NCBI GenBank assembly: GCA_963682025.1
Contig: OY821522.1
Location: 27,537,208-27,601,207, forward strand
Direction of reading: 5' to 3'
DNA length: 64,000 bases
DNA from: Cordilura impudica
Taxonomy: Eukaryota; Arthropoda; Insecta; Diptera; Scathophagidae
Part shown: positions 21,220-30,456 of the stretch, one piece after another
Layout: the number at the start of each line of letters is the position of its first letter
Numbering within the stretch: position 1 is the first letter of the stretch
Notes under the pieces: model-generated
What the model was told of the DNA's origin: nothing
The model's input: the letters and a program-made list of their open reading frames with translations, nothing else
Database searches by the model: none
Translations under genes and position numbers: made by a program

Positions 21220-24200
21220 ACCTTCAGGATCTTAACGATCGGTGGGCAAATCTTCAACAAAGTTATAGATCTCTCGGTGTGCTTTCAGAGAGTATGTGTG
21301 AAAAAGGATTTTTACAGGCAGCTAGAGGTAAATACAGTGTTTGCACTAAGTCATTTCACAAATGCAAAGCAACAATTCTAGACTTGCAAAAATCCCTTTT
21401 AGTTCCCATAGCTCCCAACGAATCAGATCCGTCAGTTAATCCCTCTAACAATGATTTTTGTTCCATCAAGGTCCCACCGTGTGATACAGAAATCTTCTAC
21501 GGCGGTTACGAAGAATGGCCCTCCTTCCGCGATATGTTTACCGCGGTGTACATAGACCACCCGAAGCTGTCCTCTGTACAAAAGTTATATCACCTTAGAC
21601 TTAAGGTGCGCGGTCAAGCGGGAGGAATTATTAAAAAATATAAGCTATGTGGCGAAAACTTTGTTTTAGCATGGGAAGCTTTAAGATGCCGTTATGAAAA
21701 TAAACGCATTCTAGTTGATAATCAACTGAAAATTCTCCTCAACCTTCGTCAAATTAGTTCGGAAAGTAGCGAATCCCTACAAGAAATTCAGACCACAATA
21801 AATGACTGTTTATCAGCTCTAAAAGCCCAGAATATTTCGACAGTAGACTGGGATCCCATCATTATATATTTGTGCTCCACCAAGCTTCCACATGAGACAT
21901 TATCACTATGGGAACAATCTCTCAAGTCCCATAAAGATCTTCCAAAGTGGGATGAAATGGACTCATTCTTATCAAACCGTTATGAAGTGGTCGAGCGGTT
22001 AAATAGCATTCAAGGGGTTAAATCTTCTTCTCGGAAAAAACCAGAAGTTGAAATTAACACATTTAATACAGAAAGCAATTCCCAATTTCCCTGTAAAGTT
22101 TGTAATGCTAATCATTCGCTAAAAATTTGTCCCAAATTCAAAGACTTGAATCCCCAAGCCAGATATGACTTCGTTTCAAAAAACAGAATTTGCCTGAACT
22201 GTCTTTCTTATACTCATTTGCGGAAAAGCTGTACTAGTAAATTCACTTGCTCACACTGCAAAAAGAACCATCATTCACTTCTACATTTTTTTAAACCCAA
22301 CCCTTCTCCCGCGGGGGAAATAACACCATCTCACACTTATAATGATGGACCAAGTACGTCAAAGCAGGGCCCCACGAGATCTTTTACCCAAGCTTCAACC
22401 CATTTCGCTTCGAGTGCCAGCACAAACTCCACAGAACATACATTGCTTCCTACAGCTTTGGTGCAAATTTCTCATAAGGGAGATAATTTTAACGCTCGAG
22501 CTTTTTTAGATCAAGGGGCTGAGAAAACCTTTATTTCTAAAAAACTTGTACAGCAGCTCATACTTCCCACAGAAGCGAAAAATTTTCAGATTCGGGGAAT
22601 AGGTGGTAATATAGTGGGAAATTCTAACTCCGTGTGCAAATTAACTTTGTGTTCCCCAAAGCATAGTCGTCGGGTATATGTTGAGGCTATAGTAGTCCCG
22701 AAGATAACCCGATTGTTACCTAGTTTCTCCATGTCACACACAGCTCTCCCGATTGATCAAATTCGTGAACTTGATTTAGCTGACCCGGACTTTCATGCCC
22801 CGGCCCACGTGGACTTGTTGCTCGGCAGTAACATTTTACCAGATATCCTTCTGAATGGTGTTAAAAATGTCTGTAATTCCCTTCTGGCACAATCCACCAT
22901 ATTTGGTTGGATTATAAGCGGGCCTGTCTCAACAGAATCAGTGTTCTCATTTTCGATTCAAGCTAATGAAATCTCAGAAGATCCAATTGGAGCACAGTTA
23001 CGGATGTTTTGGGAACAAGAAGAAATATCTCTTGCACGGCCACTGTCAAAAGAAGATGAATTCTGTGAATCAGTGTATTCGAAAACGACCACCCGTAACT
23101 CTGACGGGCGGTACATTGTAAAACTTCCCTTCAAGGCCTCCTTTCCACATAATTTGCCTCTCGGATCATCTCGATCTAAGGCAATATCACAATACATTTC
23201 ATCCGAAAAAACTTTGAGAGCTAAACCGGAATTGGCAGAAACCTACAACAAAGTTTTAAATGAGTATCTAACACTCAACCATATGAAACCCACCACAAGT
23301 AAAGAAATATATTGTCCTGATTCATATCGCTCCTTTTATTTGCCCCACCATGCAGTAATAAAACCCCAGAGTCAAAGCACGAAAGTGAGGGTAGTTTTTA
23401 ATGCCTCAAAACGAACAAGCACAGGCAATTCACTTAACGATATTCTCCATGTCGGCCCCACAATGCAATCTGACTTAATGACCTTAATTCTAAATTGGCG
23501 GCTATATAAATATGTTTTTAATGGTGATATAGAGAAGATGTATCGCCAAATTCTCGTTAACGACGAGGACTCCCAATTTCAACGAATTGTGTTTCGCCAA
23601 CATTCGAACGGTCCCATACAAGATTTCTCCCTCAACACCGTTACTTTCGGGGTAAACTGTGCTCCATATTTGGCAATTCGAACCCTTATTCAATTGGCCA
23701 ATGACTCTGAAAGTACTTACCCTCAAGCTTCTCACATCTTGAAAAATGAAACTTATGTAGATGACATACTCTCGGGATCCCACGACATTCCATCCTCTCT
23801 CGACTCTTTAACCCAGGTAATTGCTGTCCTCAAATCAGCAGGATTTCCCCTTAAGAAAATTACCTCAAATTGTTCCGAAATTTTAGCCTCTGTTTCCCAA
23901 AACGATATTCTTGATACTGATTTCCTTAAATTCCAGGAAACAAGCTCTATCAAAACTCTTGGTATTCAATGGAATGCTCTGTCCGACTGTTTCTCATATA
24001 CAGTTGAAGCTCCAGATCCCGCTGATTCCATTACCAAGAGAAAAATTTTATCCACAGTTTCAAAACTTTTCGACCCAGCTGGCTGGATCTCTCCAGTCTT
24101 AATGACAGCAAAAATCTTGTTGCAGCAGCTGTGGCTCGAAGGAAATGAGTGGGATGAATGTGTAAGACCTCACACGTTAGCAAAATGGAACCAATTTGTC

Positions 24201-26327
24201 GAAAATTTAAGCTCTATATCCCAACTGAAAATATGCCGCTGGGTTAATTTCGCCCCCAGAAGATTAACCCAACTGCACGGTTTTTGTGACGCCTCAGAAA
24301 AGGCTTACTGTGCCACGGTGTACCTCCGCATAATGAACGAAGATACAGTTTCCTCCCATCTGTTAGCCACTAAAGGTAAAGTGGCTCCAATCGACCCGGT
24401 CAGTCTTCCCCGACTAGAACTCTGCGGTGCAGTTCTGCTTTCCAAATTAGTCAAGAAGATTATCTCATCGTTACCGATTCATAACTACGATATTTATCTC
24501 TGGTGCGACTCTTCGATCGTGTTGGGCTGGTTAGAAAAGCCTCCATGTATGTGGAAAACATACGTGGCCAATCGAGCGGCCGAGATAATTAGAAACGTAG
24601 GTAACATTTCCTGGCGTCACGTAAGGTCAGCTGACAATCCTGCGGATATAGGTTCACGCGGTTGCAGCCCTCAAGATCTTCTTAACAACTCCCTCTGGTG
24701 GCATGGGCCGACTTGGCTTCAAAAAGATCCCGAAGAATGGCCAAAGTCCATAGTTAGTTACGAAAATTGCCCCGAAGCAAGGAAAATTGAAGTTTTTCAC
24801 ACATTAGTAGTAGAAGACGATATTTTAGACCGATTCTCAAAGTGGGACAGGGCCATTAGAGTCATCGCGTATGTGTTCAGATTTTTCTCTAAAACCTTGA
24901 AAACATTAAACCCCAAAATCACGTTTGAATCACCTTCAATCGGGCACCATGAATTTCTCAATGTGAAAAATCGTTTAATTTCTCTCACACAAAAGGCACA
25001 CTTTTTCAAGGAATATGAATCTCTTCAAAATTCGAAGATCGTAGCGAAGACGAGTCATCTGTTCCCCTTTAATCCCTTCTTAGATAATCATGGTATTATC
25101 AGAGCCAATGGCAGAATCTCTAACTCTGCTATTTCTTATAACGAACGACACCCCGTTATAATTCCGGTGAAATCAAAGTATTGCGAACTTTTGGTTTCAT
25201 TTACGCATAATCTCCTTATGCACGCCGAGCATAATCTCATGCTAAGAGCTATACGGAATGAATATTATATCTCAAGGTTAAAATCTGCCATCAAAAAATG
25301 CATCAAAGGCTGCAAAGTGTGCGTTATTTATAAACAAAAGATGCAATCTCAAATGATGGCTGCCCTTCCCCTAGACAGAAGCACTTATTCTCTCCCATTC
25401 TCCTTCTCAGGAGTAGACTTTGCCGGTCCGTTCGCAACGAAAACGTCCATACTCCGAAATGCTCCATATCACAAAAGTTACGTGTGTTTATTCGTTTGTT
25501 TTAGCACTAAAGCTCTACATCTCGAGCTATGTTCTGACCTAACCTCTGGTTCGTTCCAAGCCGCTTTCACCAGATTTGTTGCCCGCCGTGGACTACCTCG
25601 AAAATTGATGTCCGATAACGGAACAAATTTCGTAGGCGCTGACCATGCTCTTTCCCATGAGTTCGAGGAATTTCTCAAAACAGCCTCGAAGGATATAGCC
25701 GAAAAATATGTATCTCACGGTTTTCAGTGGTCCTTCATACCCCCCAATGCCCCTCATATGGGCGGGCTATGGGAGGCCGGTGTGAAATCCTTTAAAACTC
25801 ATTTTAGGAAAGTGGCTCAGAATCAGAAGTTCACTTTCGAAGAATTCACAACCCTTTTGAGTCGAATCGAGTCCATATTGAATTCCCGACCCCTTTCGCC
25901 AATGACAGATGACCCTACCGAACTCTTAGCTCTCACTCCCGGCCATTTCCTAATCGGGGCTCCACTTTTAGCACCTCCCGAAGCTCCCACTGACTCTAAA
26001 TCTCTAAGAGACCGTTGGGAAAGACTGAAATCACTCCACCATCAATTTGCCCAACGTTGGAAGGACGAATACCTAAAGGAACTCCAACGTAGATACAAAT
26101 GGCAACATCAAGAGGAAAATGTGAAAGTCGGCCAGCTCGTTGTCGTGAAAGACGATCTTCTCCCTCCCCACGAATGGAGATTAGGTCGCATTGTTAGAAT
26201 TTACGATGGTCGCGATGGACTCGTTCGCGTGGCTGAAATAAAAACTCAATCGGGCATTATCACTAGGCCTATTGTCAAACTCTGTATTCTCCCCATTGAT
26301 ACAAATGTTCCATACTCATGCACTTAA
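21207..26327 (+). CDS. BEL/Pao Gag-Pol polyprotein
   Basis: An uninterrupted 1706-residue frame has the full BEL order. Gag-like sequence (about 80-280) is followed by zinc knuckles (about 295-362) and an aspartic protease with LDQGAEKTFIS at about 434. Reverse transcriptase follows with YVDDILSG at about 850, then RNase H (GFCDASEKAY at about 1025, LWCDSS at about 1099). The integrase has an HHCC region (about 1334-1375) and catalytic D, D, E near 1404, 1470 and 1521 (VDFAGPF, SDNGTNF, LWEAG). A BEL C-terminal domain closes the protein. Gag and Pol share one frame with no shift or stop, as is usual for Pao-group elements. The start is the ATG inside the inverted repeat at 21197. The copy looks coding-competent and therefore young. 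Confidence 0.95.
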   Translation: MLIVNLQDLNDRWANLQQSYRSLGVLSESMCEKGFLQAARGKYSVCTKSFHKCKATILDLQKSLLVPIAPNESDPSVNPSNNDFCSIKVPPCDTEIFYGGYEEWPSFRDMFTAVYIDHPKLSSVQKLYHLRLKVRGQAGGIIKKYKLCGENFVLAWEALRCRYENKRILVDNQLKILLNLRQISSESSESLQEIQTTINDCLSALKAQNISTVDWDPIIIYLCSTKLPHETLSLWEQSLKSHKDLPKWDEMDSFLSNRYEVVERLNSIQGVKSSSRKKPEVEINTFNTESNSQFPCKVCNANHSLKICPKFKDLNPQARYDFVSKNRICLNCLSYTHLRKSCTSKFTCSHCKKNHHSLLHFFKPNPSPAGEITPSHTYNDGPSTSKQGPTRSFTQASTHFASSASTNSTEHTLLPTALVQISHKGDNFNARAFLDQGAEKTFISKKLVQQLILPTEAKNFQIRGIGGNIVGNSNSVCKLTLCSPKHSRRVYVEAIVVPKITRLLPSFSMSHTALPIDQIRELDLADPDFHAPAHVDLLLGSNILPDILLNGVKNVCNSLLAQSTIFGWIISGPVSTESVFSFSIQANEISEDPIGAQLRMFWEQEEISLARPLSKEDEFCESVYSKTTTRNSDGRYIVKLPFKASFPHNLPLGSSRSKAISQYISSEKTLRAKPELAETYNKVLNEYLTLNHMKPTTSKEIYCPDSYRSFYLPHHAVIKPQSQSTKVRVVFNASKRTSTGNSLNDILHVGPTMQSDLMTLILNWRLYKYVFNGDIEKMYRQILVNDEDSQFQRIVFRQHSNGPIQDFSLNTVTFGVNCAPYLAIRTLIQLANDSESTYPQASHILKNETYVDDILSGSHDIPSSLDSLTQVIAVLKSAGFPLKKITSNCSEILASVSQNDILDTDFLKFQETSSIKTLGIQWNALSDCFSYTVEAPDPADSITKRKILSTVSKLFDPAGWISPVLMTAKILLQQLWLEGNEWDECVRPHTLAKWNQFVENLSSISQLKICRWVNFAPRRLTQLHGFCDASEKAYCATVYLRIMNEDTVSSHLLATKGKVAPIDPVSLPRLELCGAVLLSKLVKKIISSLPIHNYDIYLWCDSSIVLGWLEKPPCMWKTYVANRAAEIIRNVGNISWRHVRSADNPADIGSRGCSPQDLLNNSLWWHGPTWLQKDPEEWPKSIVSYENCPEARKIEVFHTLVVEDDILDRFSKWDRAIRVIAYVFRFFSKTLKTLNPKITFESPSIGHHEFLNVKNRLISLTQKAHFFKEYESLQNSKIVAKTSHLFPFNPFLDNHGIIRANGRISNSAISYNERHPVIIPVKSKYCELLVSFTHNLLMHAEHNLMLRAIRNEYYISRLKSAIKKCIKGCKVCVIYKQKMQSQMMAALPLDRSTYSLPFSFSGVDFAGPFATKTSILRNAPYHKSYVCLFVCFSTKALHLELCSDLTSGSFQAAFTRFVARRGLPRKLMSDNGTNFVGADHALSHEFEEFLKTASKDIAEKYVSHGFQWSFIPPNAPHMGGLWEAGVKSFKTHFRKVAQNQKFTFEEFTTLLSRIESILNSRPLSPMTDDPTELLALTPGHFLIGAPLLAPPEAPTDSKSLRDRWERLKSLHHQFAQRWKDEYLKELQRRYKWQHQEENVKVGQLVVVKDDLLPPHEWRLGRIVRIYDGRDGLVRVAEIKTQSGIITRPIVKLCILPIDTNVPYSCT

Positions 26328-26445
26328 CACTCACACCCATAATTCTTTCAGCCACTCCCACAATACTATTGATCACCTACCCTTTCCATATGCACTCTCT
26401 TATAAGCTATTTACTTCTCGCACTAATATTTATTTTACTCCACAG

Positions 26446-26791
26446 GGCACCAAGGAACCCAAATATCCACCAGTGTTTGGTGTGTAGACGCTATCACGCT
26501 CTACGCTTTTGTAAAAGATTTTTAGCCATGAGCGTCGAGGGGCGTAGGCGAGTTGTACGCCAGCATGGTTACTGTGATAACTGCTTGGCTCGGTCGCATC
26601 GAAGCACAGATTGCTCGTCGGCTGACGTCTGCCAAAGGTGCGGGTGGGCGCACCATACACTGCTTCATTCAGGTCACCGCCAAAATGTGTCCCAAATGTC
26701 TGCGTCGAACCCCGACGCACCCCTTAGCCCTCGACGCATACTACGTGGAGCTCTCCGGGCTTTAACGCAGCTGGCCAAAAGCCTTTAAACC
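26446..26791 (+). CDS. BEL-1 accessory exon 2, genomic copy with internal deletion
   Basis: This is the exon that follows the intron acceptor at 26445. It matches 19897-20419 almost exactly but lacks 177 bp (59 codons) after the third zinc motif, which removes the Arg/Gln/Ser-rich tail in frame. The C-terminal ILRGALRALTQLAKSL segment is kept and the stop is at 26788. In genomic sequence it has no ATG of its own; the start needs splicing. The captured cDNA must have come from a longer sister copy, or the deletion is later. Confidence 0.85.
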
Positions 26792-26936
26792 GTAAATATT
26801 GGTCTTACAGACCAAGGGGCCCAGGATGTTTAGCATATAACCATCCCCCCTGGTTTTTCAATGTGTATAATTAATAAATAATACAATTACATACAACCGT
26901 GTTTAATAGTTGGTTTTTTCTCGGCCTTTTTTCTAG
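26792..26936 (+). other. BEL-1 intron 2, spanning the polypurine tract and U3 start
   Basis: The donor is GTAAAT at 26792 and the acceptor is CTTTTTTCTAG ending at 26936. The 145-nt intron removes the polypurine tract and the first 110 bp of the 3' LTR. The joined product is seen at 20419|20420. Confidence 0.88.
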
Positions 26937-27509
26937 CTTTACCTTTTTTTTAACGAAGTTTCCGGCTATGAAGGGAATCTACCTTCTTTTTCATAGACTT
27001 TCTTTCATATCGTCAGCACATAAGCATCCATAAGCATCCATCAAACATCCATCATAAGCATCCATCAACCGCATCCATCAAAGCATCCATCAAGCATCCA
27101 TCACGCTTCATCATTAGCATCCATCACCCTCCATCAACAACATCCATCACGCTTCATCATAAGCATACATCGAGCTTCATTATAAACCTCCATCACGCTT
27201 CATCATAAGCATCCATCAACATTTATCCATCAAAGGTGCAACATTTGTCCATAAAATTTCAACATTTCATACCATCCATCGAAATATTCAAATAAAGGAT
27301 ACATTGTATTATACACCCAACGTATATATCTCCAGTTTTTGTTTTTATACATATTTGGAATCTGGCGGATATGTAAGTCTTTTGTTTTTTTTTTTAAATT
27401 AAGTTTCCCACAATTCCCGCAAATCTCATTTAATAAACCCTATACCTCCAATAGGCTTATATATATATAGATCCCTATATAGACCAAGAATTTCCCCTAA
27501 CAATTAGCA
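26827..27509 (+). repeat. BEL-1 3' LTR
   Basis: The 683-bp LTR begins TGTTTAGC after the polypurine tract and ends TTAGCA. It is nearly identical to the corresponding parts of the 5' LTR, which argues for a recent insertion. Confidence 0.92.
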
Positions 27510-27941
27510 ATTATGTTTACTATTCTATAACACTAAACACAATTGCCTTTCATATAATATATTAATTTATAAGGAAATGCTTATATTCTTAAATATTATT
27601 ATTGTATTTATTATACTATACGGTTATATTTCTATAACATTTTATTAGTTACGACCCTACCAGTAAGTTATGTATAACACTTATACATTACAATGGTTCC
27701 AGTATAATTTAACATGTATATGTATATAGCGTCCCCTAACGTCAATAAGCTGACATAAACATTAATAGCAAAAACTTCACCCAACCTAGAGTTGTACGAT
27801 TAATCTATGGTCATACACAAGTACAAACTAAAGAAACTGTATGAGGCTAGAGATTGACACGTCGGCTTATGCTGATTGGTCAATGAGGTTCATAGCATAC
27901 ACGTATACATGTGCGTGTGTTTCACAATACATTTCTGCGGG

Positions 27942-27977
27942 TATAAAAGGCCGAAGAACAGATAGACAGGGATCAGT
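27942..27977 (+). promoter_or_regulatory. OSV LTR core promoter, copy 1
   Basis: A TATAAAA at 27942 is followed 31 bp later by a TCAGT initiator at 27973. This is the standard insect core-promoter spacing. Identical pairs are at 36223/36254 and 60924/60955. The errantivirus-like insertion begins 25 bp downstream. Confidence 0.75.
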
Positions 27978-28001
27978 CATCGTGTAGCTGCTGAGGTAAG
28001 A

Positions 28002-28459
28002 TGTTATAGTTAAACCTATTGTAAACCCTATAATATAATGTGTTCTAATTAAACCTATTGCAAAACCTATGTCATATGTATAATAATATTTTGCTGACAC
28101 GCTACAATTAATATTTTTGTCATTTATACTTTGTAGTTCTTTGAACTTTGTTAATTTATAATTTATATTCAAGTTACAGACAAAATGCAATTTGACTTTT
28201 ATTAAAAACCAATATTGTGAAACTTCCGCTTAAGTCATGCAAATCAATATTTTTAATTCTTCATTAATTTGCAACTTCTAAATAGGTCACAAACAACATT
28301 CGATTGAAGCGTGTTAACACTTATTGATTATGTCAACAATTATAATTATCTACATTAAATATAAACAAGAATTTTTAATAGAGTTCAGTTGTGATGTGGA
28401 CGTGAAAACCCTTAAAGCTGTGTTTTTTTTTTGTTTACGAAAACCCGTGAGTTATTTTT
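28002..28459 (+). repeat. ERV-1 5' LTR
   Basis: It begins TGTTATAG and ends GTTATTTTT. Compared with the 3' LTR it differs by a handful of substitutions and short indels (for example an extra 'acacttat' near 28317). Confidence 0.9.
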
Positions 28460-28477
28460 GGCGCAGTCGGTAGGATA
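28459..28477 (+). promoter_or_regulatory. ERV-1 primer-binding site, tRNA-Ser type
   Basis: TGGCGCAGTCGGTAGGAT directly follows the LTR. The same primer site is used by fly errantiviruses such as 17.6 and 297 and is complementary to tRNA-Ser. Confidence 0.8.
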
Positions 28478-28559
28478 CCGTAGAAGACATATATTAAAAG
28501 ATTAATGAATATGTCCTTCTTTCATTTTTATGATAAAAACGGTATAAATAAAGTTTAAC

Positions 28560-29165
28560 TACGAAGTTAATACGATAAATCAACTAAGAAGTTGAACGGG
28601 TTAATTAAACAATTAAAAACTAGAAGTTAAAATTGAACAACTAAAACTAAGAAGTTAAAGTCGAACAATTAAGAAATTGAAATTGAATAAGTGAACCTAA
28701 CTAAGAAGTTAAAATCGAACAATTAAGAAATTAAGGTTGAACAACTAAACAGTGAACCGAACTAAGAAGTTAAAGTCAAACAACCAAGAAGTTAAAATTG
28801 AAAGTGAACCTAACTAAGAAGTTAAATTCAAACAATTAAGAAATTAAGGTTGAACAACTAAACAGTGAACCTAACTAAGAAGTTAAACTAAGAGTTTAAA
28901 ATTGAAAGTGAACCTAACTAAAAAGTTAAAGTCGAACAATTAAGAATTTAAAATTGAACAAAAAGGTGAACCTAACTAAGAAGTTTAAGTCGAACAATTA
29001 AAATTGAACAATTAAAAAGTGAACTTAACTAAGAAATTAAAGTTGAACAATTAAAAGAAGTTAAAATTGAACAATTAAATTTAAAGTTATAATTAGACAA
29101 ATTAAAAAGCTAAAAACCAAAAAGTTAAATTTGAACAGTTGAAAACTAGAACGTTAAACAATTAA
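28560..29165 (+). repeat. ERV-1 leader minisatellite
   Basis: About 600 bp between the primer site and gag consist of imperfect copies of a 25-35 bp module such as 'aactaagaagttaaagtcga'. It is A-rich on this strand and has no frame. Errantivirus leaders in flies can hold insulator or silencing sequences; whether this one does is unknown. Confidence 0.75.
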
Positions 29166-29421
29166 AATCTTTCCACATCATCAGGAAACAAATATAAGGA
29201 AAAACTCCAGCGAAGGAAATTAAAAACCTCTGAAGAAAGAAACACCATCGCAATACATCAACATTAGCAGCCCTAAGAATAAAGGAAATAACTTACTCCA
29301 ACACCACAGAAAGCAACATAGTCTGTAAAGGTATTTTTAAGATAAGTTTATTAAATAAACATTTAAAATTAATATCTCTCATAAATATTATAAATATATT
29401 ACAAATTTTATAAAAAATAAA

Positions 29422-30456
29422 ATGGTAGACCAAGTGCAAGAACATGTTAATAGACTAGTGATAGACCCATTAAGATATCTAAATAATTTACCCGAGTTTT
29501 ATGGCGACAATAGGTATCTACAAACGTTTATAATTTTAATTGACAGAATACATCCACATTTACAGACATACGACAATTTATCCCAGCTACTTTTTTCAGA
29601 CATTATAAAATCAAAATTGAAAGGAAAAGCAAGACAAACTATAGAAATCAATTGTCATGCCACTTCATGGACCCAAATAAAAAATGTCTTACAAATTAAT
29701 TTTGGAGACAGACGCACATGTCACGAACTGTTTGATGAACTTAGGGGAGTAACTTTTAAAACAAATACACTCGAATTTTATAACGAGATTAAAAGTAAAT
29801 TACATAGGCTTAATAATAAAATGATTGTGATATTGGGAGATGCAGAAGCAGCCGGACAGAGTACGGCTAATAATATGCAAACCGCATTAAACATATTCAG
29901 AAATAAAATTCCCGAACCAATGAAAACCATCCTTTTTTGTCGAAATCCACATGACTTAGAAGAAGTCATGGACATCTTATTTCAGGCAGGTTATGCGTAT
30001 ACAGAAAACACCGATTCTCGAAAACAATTCGTACAAAGAAACGGACAGAGGCTAAATAATAGAAGTAACCATAACAATACAGAGTCTTATAACAATCAAA
30101 ACTCACGTAAACAGTCTTCTTACAACCAACAAAATCTCCAAACTGGACAGAAAAATACCGACAACAGGAAATTTTCATACTATCGTCAAGACACAGACAA
30201 CCGCTATCCCAATCATTTCCAACGACAAAATAATTACAACCCTTCCCAACAGCAACTTAATTTCTATAGGAATTACACACCAGACATTAGGCGACAGAAC
30301 AACCAAGAATTTCAACAACAACAAAACCCTTTTAGAAATAATATATTAGAACAAAAATGGCGCAATTTCCAGCAACCCGAACCCATGGATATTAATACTA
30401 ACGAGACTTCAGAAAATTTTCGGGATATAGCCTCGAAAAAAAACTTCCATATATAA
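29422..30456 (+). CDS. gag: ERV-1 Gag
   Basis: The frame encodes 344 residues. The N-terminal two thirds resemble errantivirus Gag (capsid-like helices around LPEFYGDNRYLQTFI at about 22 and FKTNTLEFYNEIKSKLHRL). The last third is Asn/Gln/Arg-rich, without zinc knuckles, as is usual in this group. The frame is intact. It ends 12 nt after a slippery A-run where pol is entered. Confidence 0.9.
   Translation: MVDQVQEHVNRLVIDPLRYLNNLPEFYGDNRYLQTFIILIDRIHPHLQTYDNLSQLLFSDIIKSKLKGKARQTIEINCHATSWTQIKNVLQINFGDRRTCHELFDELRGVTFKTNTLEFYNEIKSKLHRLNNKMIVILGDAEAAGQSTANNMQTALNIFRNKIPEPMKTILFCRNPHDLEEVMDILFQAGYAYTENTDSRKQFVQRNGQRLNNRSNHNNTESYNNQNSRKQSSYNQQNLQTGQKNTDNRKFSYYRQDTDNRYPNHFQRQNNYNPSQQQLNFYRNYTPDIRRQNNQEFQQQQNPFRNNILEQKWRNFQQPEPMDINTNETSENFRDIASKKNFHI
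30438..30444 (+). promoter_or_regulatory. candidate -1 ribosomal frameshift site
   Basis: The heptamer A AAA AAC lies in the Gag frame just before its stop. A -1 shift here enters the frame that contains the protease motif VDTGA near 30490. This is the classic slippery form. A downstream RNA structure was not established. Confidence 0.65.

Larger units (their letters stand above)
20856..26445 (+). other. BEL-1 intron 1 (leader to accessory exon)
   Basis: The donor is GTAAGT at 20856 and the acceptor is a pyrimidine-rich stretch ending CCACAG at 26445. The intron spans the end of the 5' LTR, the primer site and the whole gag-pol frame. Its use is shown directly by the joined copy at 19896|19897. 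Confidence 0.92.
19351..27509 (+). mobile_element. BEL/Pao LTR retrotransposon (BEL-1)
   Basis: The element is bounded by the 5-bp duplication ATTAT (19346-19350 and 27510-27514), starts TGTTTAGC and ends TTAGCA. Its target is the OSV LTR, and the unbroken sequence survives at about 45050-45120. It has a 1706-codon polyprotein, a tRNA-Tyr-type primer site, a polypurine tract at about 26812-26826 and, after pol, a spliced accessory exon. The 5' LTR (19351-20992, 1642 bp) is 959 bp longer than the 3' LTR (26827-27509, 683 bp) because it contains spliced cDNA. Confidence 0.93.
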
